Assembly (NCBI GenBank): GCA_964518305.1
Contig: CAZFDK010000063.1
Coordinates: 1 to 15,550 of the forward strand
From: Caribbeanibacter sp964518305
GTDB lineage: Bacteria; Gemmatimonadota; Gemmatimonadetes; Palauibacterales; Palauibacteraceae
Length of the DNA: 15,550 bases
Direction: 5' to 3'
The notes beneath the pieces were generated by a model. It made no database searches and was not told the origin of the DNA. It was given only the letters and a program-made list of their open reading frames with translations. Of the stretch, positions 1 to 6,039 are shown piece after piece (the stretch's first letter is position 1; every line of letters starts with the position of its first letter). Both the position numbers and the translations under genes were made by a program.

Positions 1-690
1 TATCAGTCGAGTCGCCGGAAGGTGGCGACTGGCTTCGAGTTCATCCGCCGGTACGGGACCCTAGGTTATTGACCTCACGAGATCTCCAGCTAAGGAAAGG
101 TCTTACACCATAGGTTTTGCCGTGGGGACGGTCGGTACCGCGGCGGTGACGGTCTGAACGTTGATTCACGGCCTGCTCTTCACGAGAGTCTTGACGCTGT
201 TACAGGTGCTGATTGATCGTGAAGTCCGTGGCGCGACCTAGTCGATATTGCCTCTGAAGAGTGCATCAAGCGGACGAGGGGTACACGCCGGAGATTAGGT
301 GCAAGAGGGGTGAGCCTCGCGGCGACTACCTACCCATCGTCTCGGCTCTTAGTAAGTAGACCACTACGTGGCCGAGATGCTCCTCGACGCTGTGGTCCAG
401 GACGAAGCCCGGTATGTGCTGGGGATCGGCCTTACTAGGGTGAGTCCTGTGGATGAGTGAGGTCGTTCACTAGGTGGTCACGATGCGGCGGATGCACATG
501 GAGGGGGGAGGCGGTGTCGTTGATCCTCAAAGCGGAGCATACGGAGGGCGGCCAGTAGCCGTCGGCCAGAGTCTGGAGCTCCCCCCCTTGGAGAGCGGGA
601 CGGCGTGGACGTGAAGGAGGGGCCGTTGTCGGTGGACGGGCGGAGACTGACGAGGACTCCGTTTAGCCACCAACGGTCCCGGCTCTCTCT
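1..690. other. Stretch without an intact gene; decayed coding sequence
   Basis: No reading frame of convincing length or composition covers this stretch. It looks less GC-rich than the rest and stop codons are frequent in all frames. Protein-like pieces survive: around 362-420 one frame reads HYVAEMLLDAVVQDEARYVL, and 484-558 resembles the end of the remnant at 1671-1813. I see no RNA gene or clear promoter. Best read as an eroded accessory gene or genes; what they encoded is not recognisable to me. Confidence 0.5.
413..558 (+). pseudogene. Degenerate gene 3' end, copy A (frame-disrupted)
   Basis: Starting at 484 the frame reads VVTMRRMHMEG. It then needs removal of one G from the six-G run near 502-507 to continue as EAVSLILKAEHTEGGQ and stop at TAG 556-558. 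With that correction it parallels the remnant at 1671-1813 (VVEMRRMQLEG, then ESVTLLLEAREEGQR, stop). An in-frame TGA near 457-459 and further shifts upstream show it is not functional. The family is not recognised. Confidence 0.45.
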
Positions 691-693
691 GCG

Positions 694-1551
694 TTAACTG
701 CCGAGTTCTATCTCTGTAAAGCCGTTCCTCAAGGGGATCTCAAGGTCGGCGACCGAGCCGGTCGTCGCGTAGTCGTGCTGCGAGAGATCCATCACGGAGC
801 CGTCGGGGCGTGTGAACCAGATTGCCGGGTCCACGAAGACGGTCACTGTCTGGTTCTCCGTCCCGTCGTCGATCACGAGCGGGCGCGGCAACTCCTTTTC
901 GATTCTGGTCTCCGTCCCGAAGTAGACCGTGAAGTCACGCGGGCTGTCGGAAGTATCCGCCGGCGTGAAGGTTCCGCTCACCCGCAGGCTGCCGTTCTTC
1001 GGCCAGTTGCCGAATCGGGATAGGAGGTCCTCCAGAAACTGCTGCCACTCGTCGTCGTCATCAGCCGCCTCGTCGGTGTTGCCGTCGGCGTCCTCCACCT
1101 CCAGCGTAATCTCGCCGGCTTCCAGACCCTCCACCAGCGCGGTCACGTCCACCTGGTCTTCGTCGTCGTTCACAAGGAGCTCGGCAATCGTAGGCCCCTC
1201 CCCGTCGTCTTCGCAGCTGTCCTCGTCCTCGGCCGAGTCACAGTCCGCGCCGGCCTCCTTCAGGGTGAGGTCGTCCACGATGAAGTGAACGGCGTGCAAG
1301 TCGAGTGAGCCATTGCTGCCCGAGATTCTGAGGACCCTGTTCACCTCCAGGCTACTCTCTACCGAGGCGGTGGCGTCCGAGATGGCGGCAGAGCCCTGCA
1401 AGGGGATCTTGAAGACGACACCCACCCGACTCTCATTGCCCGGAGCCAACACATCACAGGCGGTGAGGCCGAAGACTAGGAGCAGCGCTACGGCCATCAG
1501 GGGCGCGGCGAACGGTCGAGTCGTATCCGAACCTGCAGTCTGTGCACTCAT
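694..1551 (-). CDS. Acidic secreted lipoprotein, function unknown
   Basis: A 285-residue protein that starts with a lipoprotein signal: basic and polar N terminus, hydrophobic core at about residues 14-29, and lipobox LTAC with the acceptor Cys at residue 32. It is therefore predicted to be membrane-anchored outside the cytoplasm. I chose the second of two adjacent ATGs (complement of 1549-1551) because AAGGGG lies five bases before it; an in-frame ATG at 1606-1608 would put 19 extra residues before the signal. The mature part is rich in Asp/Glu, with a segment DADGNTDEAADDDDEW that resembles calcium-binding DxDGNxD loops, and two cysteines in a DCDSAEDEDSC cluster. The C-terminal half looks like a beta-sandwich with alternating hydrophobic strands. 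I do not recognise a named family. It is transcribed divergently from the gene at 1810. Confidence 0.75.
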   Translation of the reverse strand: MSAQTAGSDTTRPFAAPLMAVALLLVFGLTACDVLAPGNESRVGVVFKIPLQGSAAISDATASVESSLEVNRVLRISGSNGSLDLHAVHFIVDDLTLKEAGADCDSAEDEDSCEDDGEGPTIAELLVNDDEDQVDVTALVEGLEAGEITLEVEDADGNTDEAADDDDEWQQFLEDLLSRFGNWPKNGSLRVSGTFTPADTSDSPRDFTVYFGTETRIEKELPRPLVIDDGTENQTVTVFVDPAIWFTRPDGSVMDLSQHDYATTGSVADLEIPLRNGFTEIELGS

Positions 1552-1670
1552 CATAGCCCCTTGGTACCCGTCGAAGGTGGGCCGAGCACTGGCCGGCGAC
1601 CGAGCCACTCTGTAGAGGCGTCTCCCGAGATTAACGTCACAATCTCATTACCAAGCATTACGGCCTACCC

Positions 1671-1813
1671 TACGTTCTGGGTACGGCTTCGGAAAGCGCC
1701 ACACCGTGCGGATCGAGGGGACGCCGCACGAGGTGGTCGAGATGCGTCGGATGCAGCTGGAGGGGGAGTCAGTCACCCTGCTACTTGAAGCCCGGGAGGA
1801 AGGACAACGATGA
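1671..1813 (+). pseudogene. Remnant of a gene 3' end, copy B
   Basis: An open frame from about 1679 reads GYGFGKRHTVRIEG, then TPHEVVEMRRMQLEG and ESVTLLLEAREEGQR, and ends at TGA 1811-1813, overlapping the ATG at 1810. It has protein-like composition, but there is no ATG start and a stop lies upstream at 1613-1615, so only the last roughly 45 codons of something survive. A GTG at 1702 or ATG at 1744 could start a very short peptide. It matches the frame-disrupted copy at 413-558. The start-stop overlap suggests it was once the gene ahead of the NTF2-like gene in an operon. Family unknown. Confidence 0.4.
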
Positions 1814-2322
1814 CGAGTCGGACGGGCAGGCGTTACGGCTACCTCATGGCGGGCGTTGCGATCACCCTTTTTTACCTCCCGTCGGAGGTTTCCGGACAGG
1901 AACAGACGGTCGCGGACCAAGAAAACTGGTCGCCCACCCAGAAGGAAGTGTGGGAGCAGGAGCAGGCATTCTGGAGGTACCTGTCAGCCAGTGAGGTTGA
2001 CCGCTTTATGACGCTATGGGACGGACAAGTCATCGACTGGCCTGGCTCTGAAGGTCGCCCTATTGGCCGCTCCGCTCTCCGAAGCTCAGTAGAGGAGGAT
2101 GCAACAAGCGGGAGCGACCTCCGCTACGAGCTTGAGCCCCTCGCAATAAATGTGTACGGCGACATCGGAATCGCCTTCTATGGTGTCATTTTCAAGAACG
2201 AGAGGGGCGAACCCACGGGGGCGGGACGCTACACCCACGTTTGGCGGAAGAAGGGTGGTGAGTGGGAGATCATCGGTGGGATGAGTGCCCCGGCTACCGA
2301 CACGGCGTCGTGGAAGAGGTGA
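1810..2322 (+). CDS. Secreted NTF2/SnoaL-like (DUF4440-type) protein
   Basis: 170 residues. The N terminus has a signal peptide (Arg-rich start, hydrophobic YLMAGVAITLFYLP, likely cleavage near VSG-QE at residues 28-30), so the protein is exported. The rest follows the cone-shaped NTF2/SnoaL pattern of the DUF4440 family: a helix with EQEQAFWRYLSASEVDRFM, then LWDGQVIDWPG, a GR(S/T)ALR helix, and paired strands ending in YTHVWRKKGGEWEIIGG. Members include small ketosteroid-isomerase-like enzymes and many binding proteins, so no reaction can be assigned. The start is supported by GGAGGAAGGA immediately upstream. Its stop overlaps the next gene. Confidence 0.8.
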   Translation: MTSRTGRRYGYLMAGVAITLFYLPSEVSGQEQTVADQENWSPTQKEVWEQEQAFWRYLSASEVDRFMTLWDGQVIDWPGSEGRPIGRSALRSSVEEDATSGSDLRYELEPLAINVYGDIGIAFYGVIFKNERGEPTGAGRYTHVWRKKGGEWEIIGGMSAPATDTASWKR

Positions 2323-2516
2323 CTGACCACACCCACCAGATGGAATACGCTGGTCTCACTCACACCCGAGCCGTCTGGCGGTGCACGGACCCCGAGTGCG
2401 ACTTCACCTACAGCCGTCAGCTGACCGAGGAGGAGCGTCGGGCGGTGAAGCAGGAGGGTGGGGTACCCAAGCCGGACTTTCCAGGGGAGTGGGAGGAGAC
2501 TGACTTCGTGGAGTGA
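2319..2516 (+). CDS. Small acidic protein with a CX4C motif
   Basis: A 65-residue frame whose GTG overlaps the TGA of the preceding gene (GTGA at 2319-2322), with GGAAGAG just upstream. A later ATG at 2340 is an alternative start. The sequence has VWRCTDPECDFTYSR, a CX4C pair that could be half of a zinc ribbon, then a charged helix LTEEERRAVKQEGG and an acidic, aromatic tail ending EWEETDFVE. No signal peptide, so cytosolic. I do not recognise the family. Coding is supported by the overlap, the ordered composition and the terminator-like hairpin after its stop, but homologues were not checked. Confidence 0.5.
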   Translation: MTDHTHQMEYAGLTHTRAVWRCTDPECDFTYSRQLTEEERRAVKQEGGVPKPDFPGEWEETDFVE

Positions 2517-2564
2517 TCCACGTCCAGTGAGCCAGAGCCGGGAAGAGTTCCCACAAATCACGAA

Positions 2565-2598
2565 ACCCCCGGACGCCGTTACGGCGTCGCCCGGGGGT
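2565..2598. terminator. Strong GC-rich stem-loop after the 2319 gene
   Basis: Arms ACCCCCGG (2565-2572) and CCGGGGGT (2591-2598) enclose a second stem ACGCCG/CGGCGT (2573-2578 with 2582-2587) around a 3-base loop, with a CGC bulge. The stem is long but no T run follows, so if it terminates it is not a textbook intrinsic terminator. It lies about 50 bases after the stop at 2516. Confidence 0.55.
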
Positions 2599-2635
2599 CT
2601 CGTTCTGCCGGCGAGGTCGGCTCCGTTGGTGTGGT

Positions 2636-2700
2636 ACCGCGCCGTAACGCGGCCGGAGCGTCGCTCTTCCCCTCGCTGACCACGGCCTGTCACGGCCGCG
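2636..2700 (+). repeat. Direct repeat, copy 1
   Basis: Begins ACCGCGCCGTAACGCGGCCG. The first 42 bases are identical to 2861-2902, and the remaining 23 differ at four positions by eye. Copy 2 starts on the first base after the N run. Confidence 0.85.
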
Positions 2701-2850
2701 TCTCGCTCAGGCGTCCCCGTTCCCGGGACTGACGACTGTGGCCGGCACGCTCACAGCCGACTCACTGGCACCACACAGCCAGCGAGTATGCCCGTCCGGC
2801 GTCTCAGCCGTCCGGGCTCCACTGAGGTTCGGCCTTGCTGCCTCTCGGCC

Positions 2851-2860
2851 NNNNNNNNNN
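2851..2860. other. Assembly gap (10 Ns)
   Basis: Ten undetermined bases. A fixed run of 10 is a usual scaffolding placeholder, so the true gap length is unknown. The repeat shared by 2636-2700 and 2861-2925 probably caused the break. Confidence 0.95.
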
Positions 2861-2925
2861 ACCGCGCCGTAACGCGGCCGGAGCGTCGCTCTTCCCCTCG
2901 CTAACCACGGCGTGTCGGGGCCGCG
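2861..2925 (+). repeat. Direct repeat, copy 2, abutting the gap
   Basis: Near-identical to 2636-2700 and beginning exactly at the contig edge. It diverges after about 65 bases. It may be a real second copy or an unresolved overlap of the same locus. Confidence 0.8.
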
Positions 2926-3040
2926 GCGGAGCCAGCGTGATCGGTGGGTTCGGACAGGAACTCGGAAAGGGGACAGCTCAGGCAGACGGCCGGAATCTCG
3001 CCATCCTGCTTTCCGAGGCGGCCGATTCGAACTCCCCCTC

Positions 3041-3062
3041 GTTGTGCCAATGCTGTGCCAAT
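3041..3062 (+). repeat. Tandem 11-bp repeat near the tRNA fragment
   Basis: GTTGTGCCAAT is followed directly by GCTGTGCCAAT, one mismatch between them. It lies about 80 bases before the tRNA 3' fragment. Short repeats close to a tRNA attachment site can be arm sites for a tyrosine recombinase, but no integrase gene is visible here, so this is only a possibility. Confidence 0.45.
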
Positions 3063-3143
3063 CCCTACCCGTACATGCTCAGGGGAGGGAGCCGAGAACC
3101 CTAGAGACGTAGGCAAACCGTCCCGTTTTGCGCCGGTTGAGAC

Positions 3144-3184
3144 CTCTAATCCGTAGGTCGTGGGTTCGATCCCCACCCCGGTCA
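3144..3184 (+). tRNA. tRNA 3' fragment, best fit tRNA-Arg (UCU)
   Basis: A canonical T arm is present: GTGGG (3160-3164), loop TTCGATC (3165-3171), CCCAC (3172-3176). After it come an acceptor-like strand CCCGGTC and discriminator A. Before it lie the 3' side of an anticodon stem (TCCGT, 3150-3154) and variable AGGTC. The loop bases would place TCT at 34-36 followed by AA. The 5' side does not pair: the anticodon-stem partner, D arm and 5' acceptor strand are missing upstream. This is therefore a fragment, as left at the distal end of an element integrated in a tRNA gene. No CCA is encoded. The anticodon assignment is an inference. Confidence 0.6.
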
Positions 3185-3342
3185 TTCCTTCCTCTCTGCC
3201 CAATATCCTCCCGGCCGTCTTGGCCGACCTACGGATCGGGACTCCCTTGATGATACTCAGTCCGTACGCGTCCTCCAGGGCAGGGTAACTTCAGTCGGCC
3301 TTGCCCCGGAGTCGGTCACGCGCCATCGGGAGGTCCCGCCCC

Positions 3343-3876
3343 TTGAGCGAAAAGCGTCATCCCATGGAGCGCTACGCCGAAGGCGATCCGGCTGCCTTCC
3401 GGGAGCTGTACGACCGGTGGTCCGATCGGGTGTACGGGTTCTGCCTGCGATATCTAGGGGACGAGTCGGAGGCGGCCGACGCCTTCCAGGACACCTTCCA
3501 CCGGCTGATCGAGTCGCGCGACCGCTACGAGGAGCAGGGACGCTTCGAGAGCTGGCTCTTCACGCTGGCCCGTCGGGCGTGCGCCGAACGGGCCCGGTCG
3601 ACGTCGTCCGACCGGGAGGCACGGAGCCTGGACGAGGAGCCGGCGGGGCCAACACCGGTTTCCGACCGTCCCCGTCCCGACCGTCGGGCGGAAGATCGGG
3701 ACGAGCTCCGGCGGCTCCTGTCGCAGCTCACCGAGGGCCAGCGGGAGGTCCTGCTTCTCGCCAAGTGCGAGGGCTTCACCTACGCGGAGATCGCGGAGAT
3801 GACTGGCAGCACGGAGGCCGCGGTGAAGCAGAAGGTCTACCGTGCCCTCCGGAAGCTCCGGGCCGCGGACGAGTGA
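3343..3876 (+). CDS. ECF-family RNA polymerase sigma factor
   Basis: 177 residues, the usual ECF size. Region 2 runs from about residue 8 to 80, with MERYAEGDPAAFRELYDRW, FCLRYLGDESEAADAFQDTF and the promoter-melting segment GRFESWLFTLARRACAERAR. A charged linker follows. Region 4 is about 120-175, with LTEGQREVLLLAKCEGFTYA and the helix-turn-helix IAEMTGSTEAAVKQKVYRAL. I chose TTG 3343 because GGGAGG lies nine bases upstream; ATG 3364 is possible but would start inside the conserved MERYAEGD segment. It should direct RNA polymerase to special promoters; the three matching sites at 3886, 4886 and 7097 are the obvious candidates. The next gene encodes its likely anti-sigma factor. Confidence 0.93.
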   Translation: MSEKRHPMERYAEGDPAAFRELYDRWSDRVYGFCLRYLGDESEAADAFQDTFHRLIESRDRYEEQGRFESWLFTLARRACAERARSTSSDREARSLDEEPAGPTPVSDRPRPDRRAEDRDELRRLLSQLTEGQREVLLLAKCEGFTYAEIAEMTGSTEAAVKQKVYRALRKLRAADE

Positions 3877-3885
3877 CCCCCCCCT

Positions 3886-3925
3886 GCGTTACCTGGACGG
3901 GACGGGAGCCGATTGTCTCAACGAG
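3886..3925 (+). promoter_or_regulatory. Putative ECF promoter 1 (anti-sigma gene)
   Basis: GCGTTAC at 3886-3892, 17 bases, CGAT at 3910-3913, five bases, then CAACGAG at 3919-3925. The same parts in the same order occur at 4886 and 7097. Read as -35, -10 and start region, transcription would begin near 3920, about 55 bases before the anti-sigma ATG. A 7-bp stem (3927-3933 with 3947-3953) follows in the leader. Confidence 0.65.
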
Positions 3926-3974
3926 GCCGGCCGGGGAACCGCTCGGCGGCCGGAAATGGGACCGGGGTGATTCC

Positions 3975-4838
3975 ATGAACCGGGAAGACGACTGCCACGT
4001 CGAGCCGCATCGGCTCGTGGGGCTGCTCGCGGAGGATGTCGACGGCACCCCCGACGAGCTCGCCGACCACGTGCGGGACTGCGGGTCCTGCCGGCGCGAG
4101 CTGCAGGCGCTCCGGGGGAGCTGGGAGGGGATGCCGTCGTCGGTCGCCGTGTCGCCGCCGGAGGGGCTCCGGGAGCAGCTGCTGGAGGAAGCGCGGGAGG
4201 CCGTCTCCTCGCCGGTCGTCCAGCTCGCCCGAGTCTGGAGCGGGCTCCGGAGGGCGGTCCTCGCGGTGGGCCTCGGCGCGGCCGGGGCCGGCATCCTGGT
4301 GTTCGGGCTCGGCTTCCGCGGGCATCTGACGGCGACCGACCCGGTGGTCGCGGCCTGGCTGTCCGTGATACTCGCGGCCGGACTCGGCGTGATCGGCTTC
4401 GGGCTCATGGAGGAAGGGGCGGGTCCGGGTCTTCGCGGGCTGCTCGCGGCGTCGCTGGCCACGTTCGCCGGATACGCGGGGCTGAACCTGCTGCATCCCC
4501 TCCCGCAGGCCGTCGATTTCTGCCGCGTCTCGCTGCTCGGGGCGGGGGAGCTCTCCACCGGCTCCCTGTGCCTGATCTACCTGGGCGTGGCGGCCCTCTA
4601 CGCCGGGGCGCCCGCCGGACTCGCGGCCTGGCGCTGGGACGGCCACCGGCCTCCGTGGGCCATGGCGCTGTTGGTCGCGGCCGTCGTCGCCGTGCTCGCC
4701 GTCCCGTTCCACGGGCTCCAGCTCGGCACGGCGAACGTCGCGGTGACGCTGAGCGCTCTGCTGGGGCTCGGCGCGGGCGCCCTTGCCGGTGCTCTGGCCG
4801 GCTCGCTTCTCCGCCACCGCGTCGGGCTTTCGGGGTGA
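3975..4838 (+). CDS. Membrane anti-sigma factor with zinc-finger (ZAS) head
   Basis: 287 residues. The N-terminal cytosolic part has the zinc-binding anti-sigma signature Hx3Cx2C (H32, C36, C39 in ADHVRDCGSCRREL), which in known ZAS proteins clamps the sigma factor. About 90 residues later the chain becomes strongly hydrophobic, with about six transmembrane segments (AVLAVGLGAAGAGILVFGL; VVAAWLSVILAAGLGVIGFG; LLAASLATFAGYAGLNLL; LCLIYLGVAALYAGAPAGLA; AMALLVAAVVAVLAVPF; LSALLGLGAGALAGALAGSL). Two cysteines, C183 and C199, flank a short loop between membrane segments. Most ZAS proteins have one transmembrane helix; six recall the NrsF/DUF1109 metal-responsive anti-sigma factors, though I cannot confirm homology. 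Start ATG 3975 has GGGGTGA five bases upstream. It follows the sigma gene with a 98-base gap holding its own putative promoter. Confidence 0.85.
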   Translation: MNREDDCHVEPHRLVGLLAEDVDGTPDELADHVRDCGSCRRELQALRGSWEGMPSSVAVSPPEGLREQLLEEAREAVSSPVVQLARVWSGLRRAVLAVGLGAAGAGILVFGLGFRGHLTATDPVVAAWLSVILAAGLGVIGFGLMEEGAGPGLRGLLAASLATFAGYAGLNLLHPLPQAVDFCRVSLLGAGELSTGSLCLIYLGVAALYAGAPAGLAAWRWDGHRPPWAMALLVAAVVAVLAVPFHGLQLGTANVAVTLSALLGLGAGALAGALAGSLLRHRVGLSG

Positions 4839-4885
4839 ACTGACCGGATCGCGGGTCTCCCGTGCCCGGTATCGGGCGCGACAGG

Positions 4886-4925
4886 GCGTTACGCTCAGCT
4901 CGCTGCGACCGATGGGCCCAACGAG
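4886..4925 (+). promoter_or_regulatory. Putative ECF promoter 2 (outer-membrane protein and permease)
   Basis: GCGTTAC at 4886-4892, 17 bases, CGAT at 4910-4913, five bases, CAACGAG at 4919-4925: the same layout as 3886-3925. It lies 68 bases upstream of GTG 4994 and probably drives 4994 and 6040 together. Confidence 0.65.
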
Positions 4926-4926
4926 A

Positions 4927-4959
4927 CGGCGCCGGAGGCCGATCGGTTCTCCGGCGCCG
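4927..4959. promoter_or_regulatory. Perfect 11-bp hairpin in the 4994 leader
   Basis: CGGCGCCGGAG (4927-4937) pairs perfectly with CTCCGGCGCCG (4949-4959) around an 11-base loop. No T run follows. Because it begins just after the putative start of promoter 2, it would form at the 5' end of that transcript, where it could stabilise the mRNA or shape its leader. A factor-dependent terminator for the upstream gene is the alternative. Confidence 0.45.
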
Positions 4960-4993
4960 GGAGTGAGCAGCCCCACTGGTCGAGGGAGTCAGG

Positions 4994-5977
4994 GTGAGCG
5001 CCAGCCGATTGAGTTCCTGCCCGGAGTCGACCCGGCTCGTCCCGCTGCTCGTCGCCGCGGGCCTCCTGCTCGCAGCCCCCGCCCCGATCTTCGGTCAGGC
5101 CCTTCCCTCCCACACCAGCACGGGAATCACGGCCGGCTTCCAGGAGAACGCGGCCCGGGGCTTCGTGCGGCTCCTCGGCCGCAGCGGGCTGGTCCGAAAC
5201 GGGGCGGCGGTGGACGATCCGATGAATCGGAACGTGGACGGCCTGGCGGTGGTCGGAGGCGCGATCGTGGGCGGTTTCACCCCCCACTGGACCAACCGGG
5301 TGATCGTCCCCTGGGTGCGGAAGTCGATGGACTTCACTGCGCTGAATGGGCCCCGGGTCCACTACGACGCCTCGGGGGTGGGCGAGGCGATCGTCCAATC
5401 GAAGTGGATCTTCTTCCGGGCGAACGAGGTCCAGGGAACCACCCGGCTGGGAGTCCAGGGCCGACTGTTCGTCCCCCTGGCGGAGACCGAAGCGACCCTC
5501 CCCACCGGGGAGGTGGCCCCGCAGCAACTGCAGGTCGGGGACGGCTCGTGGGACGTGGAGCCGACGCTCGTTTTTACGAAGACCAGCGGACGATGGGGGG
5601 TCAATCTCAACGCCGGCTGGCGGGTGAACACCGGGAGCGGGGGCTTCGAGGCCGGTGACGTCTTCAGCTACGACGCGGCGGTGGGTTTCCGATTTCTTCC
5701 CTGGGTGTACGAGAGCCTCTCCGACCAGTCGGTCGTGGCGTACCTGGAACTCAATGGAAGAGTCGCCGGCGAGAACCGGGTCGGGGGCGCCCCGAACCCC
5801 GATTCCGGCGGGCACAGGCTCTTCCTCTCGCCCGACCTGCAGTGGATCCCCACCCCCTGGCTCCTCATCGAGGGGTCGGTGCAGGTGCCGGTCCTCCAGG
5901 ACCTGAGCGGGACCCAGCTCGAGCACGAGACGCGGCTCCAGGTGGGCACCCGCGTCCGGTTCTCCGCGTTCCGGTAA
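4994..5977 (+). CDS. Outer-membrane beta-barrel protein (MetA-type transporter family)
   Basis: 327 residues from a GTG start with GAGGGAG seven bases upstream. A signal peptide is clear (LVPLLVAAGLLLAAPAPIFG, cleavage near GQA at about residue 36). The mature chain is built from alternating amphipathic strands with many Gly and aromatic turns, for example SWDVEPTLVFTKTSGRWGVN, LNAGWRVNTGSGGFEAGDVF and SYDAAVGFRFLPW, and ends ETRLQVGTRVRFSAFR with a terminal aromatic-X-Arg as barrel proteins often do. This matches the putative MetA-pathway/transporter barrel family. The ligand is unknown; next to a permease and HMA proteins it may be the outer-membrane exit for metal. Only 62 bases separate it from the permease gene. 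Confidence 0.75.
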   Translation: MSASRLSSCPESTRLVPLLVAAGLLLAAPAPIFGQALPSHTSTGITAGFQENAARGFVRLLGRSGLVRNGAAVDDPMNRNVDGLAVVGGAIVGGFTPHWTNRVIVPWVRKSMDFTALNGPRVHYDASGVGEAIVQSKWIFFRANEVQGTTRLGVQGRLFVPLAETEATLPTGEVAPQQLQVGDGSWDVEPTLVFTKTSGRWGVNLNAGWRVNTGSGGFEAGDVFSYDAAVGFRFLPWVYESLSDQSVVAYLELNGRVAGENRVGGAPNPDSGGHRLFLSPDLQWIPTPWLLIEGSVQVPVLQDLSGTQLEHETRLQVGTRVRFSAFR

Positions 5978-6039
5978 TCGGCGCCGCCCGGAGCCCCGAG
6001 CGCTCGCCGAAGGACTGACTTCGACCGAGGAGCAGGCCG

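Larger units (their letters stand above)
2517..3342. other. Long gene-free stretch: hairpin, repeat, gap, tRNA scar
   Basis: No credible protein gene is seen on either strand. The stretch holds the stem-loop at 2565-2598, two copies of a 65-bp repeat, an unsequenced gap, a tandem 11-bp repeat at 3041-3062, a tRNA 3' fragment at 3144-3184, and the leader of the sigma factor gene. The open frames here are short and have tRNA-shadow or repeat composition. Confidence 0.6.

Noticed and set aside
1830..1862. Further GCGTTAC at 1830 followed by CGAT
   Set aside because: It lies inside a coding sequence and the spacing is five bases longer than in the three promoter-like sites.
2644..2650. GCGTTAC on the minus strand in both copies of the 65-bp repeat
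   Set aside because: No CGAT at the required distance; it is part of the GC-rich inverted repeat composition there.
3018..3040. T-loop-like TTCGAAT on the minus strand, possible second tRNA end
   Set aside because: The flanking five-base arms do not pair, so no T stem forms.
2826..3112. Short plus-strand frames around the N run
   Set aside because: They run through unsequenced bases or repeat DNA and have no start signal or family resemblance.
2901..3203. Minus-strand reading frame of 100 codons containing TGVGIEPTTYGLEVS
   Set aside because: This phrase is the reverse translation of a tRNA T arm and anticodon arm (3144-3184); such frames are common artefacts beside integration sites.
3417..3974. 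Upstream extension of the anti-sigma frame inside the sigma factor gene
   Set aside because: It is the out-of-frame shadow of the sigma gene, Arg/Gly/Pro-rich; the ZAS protein has its own ATG and ribosome-binding site at 3975.
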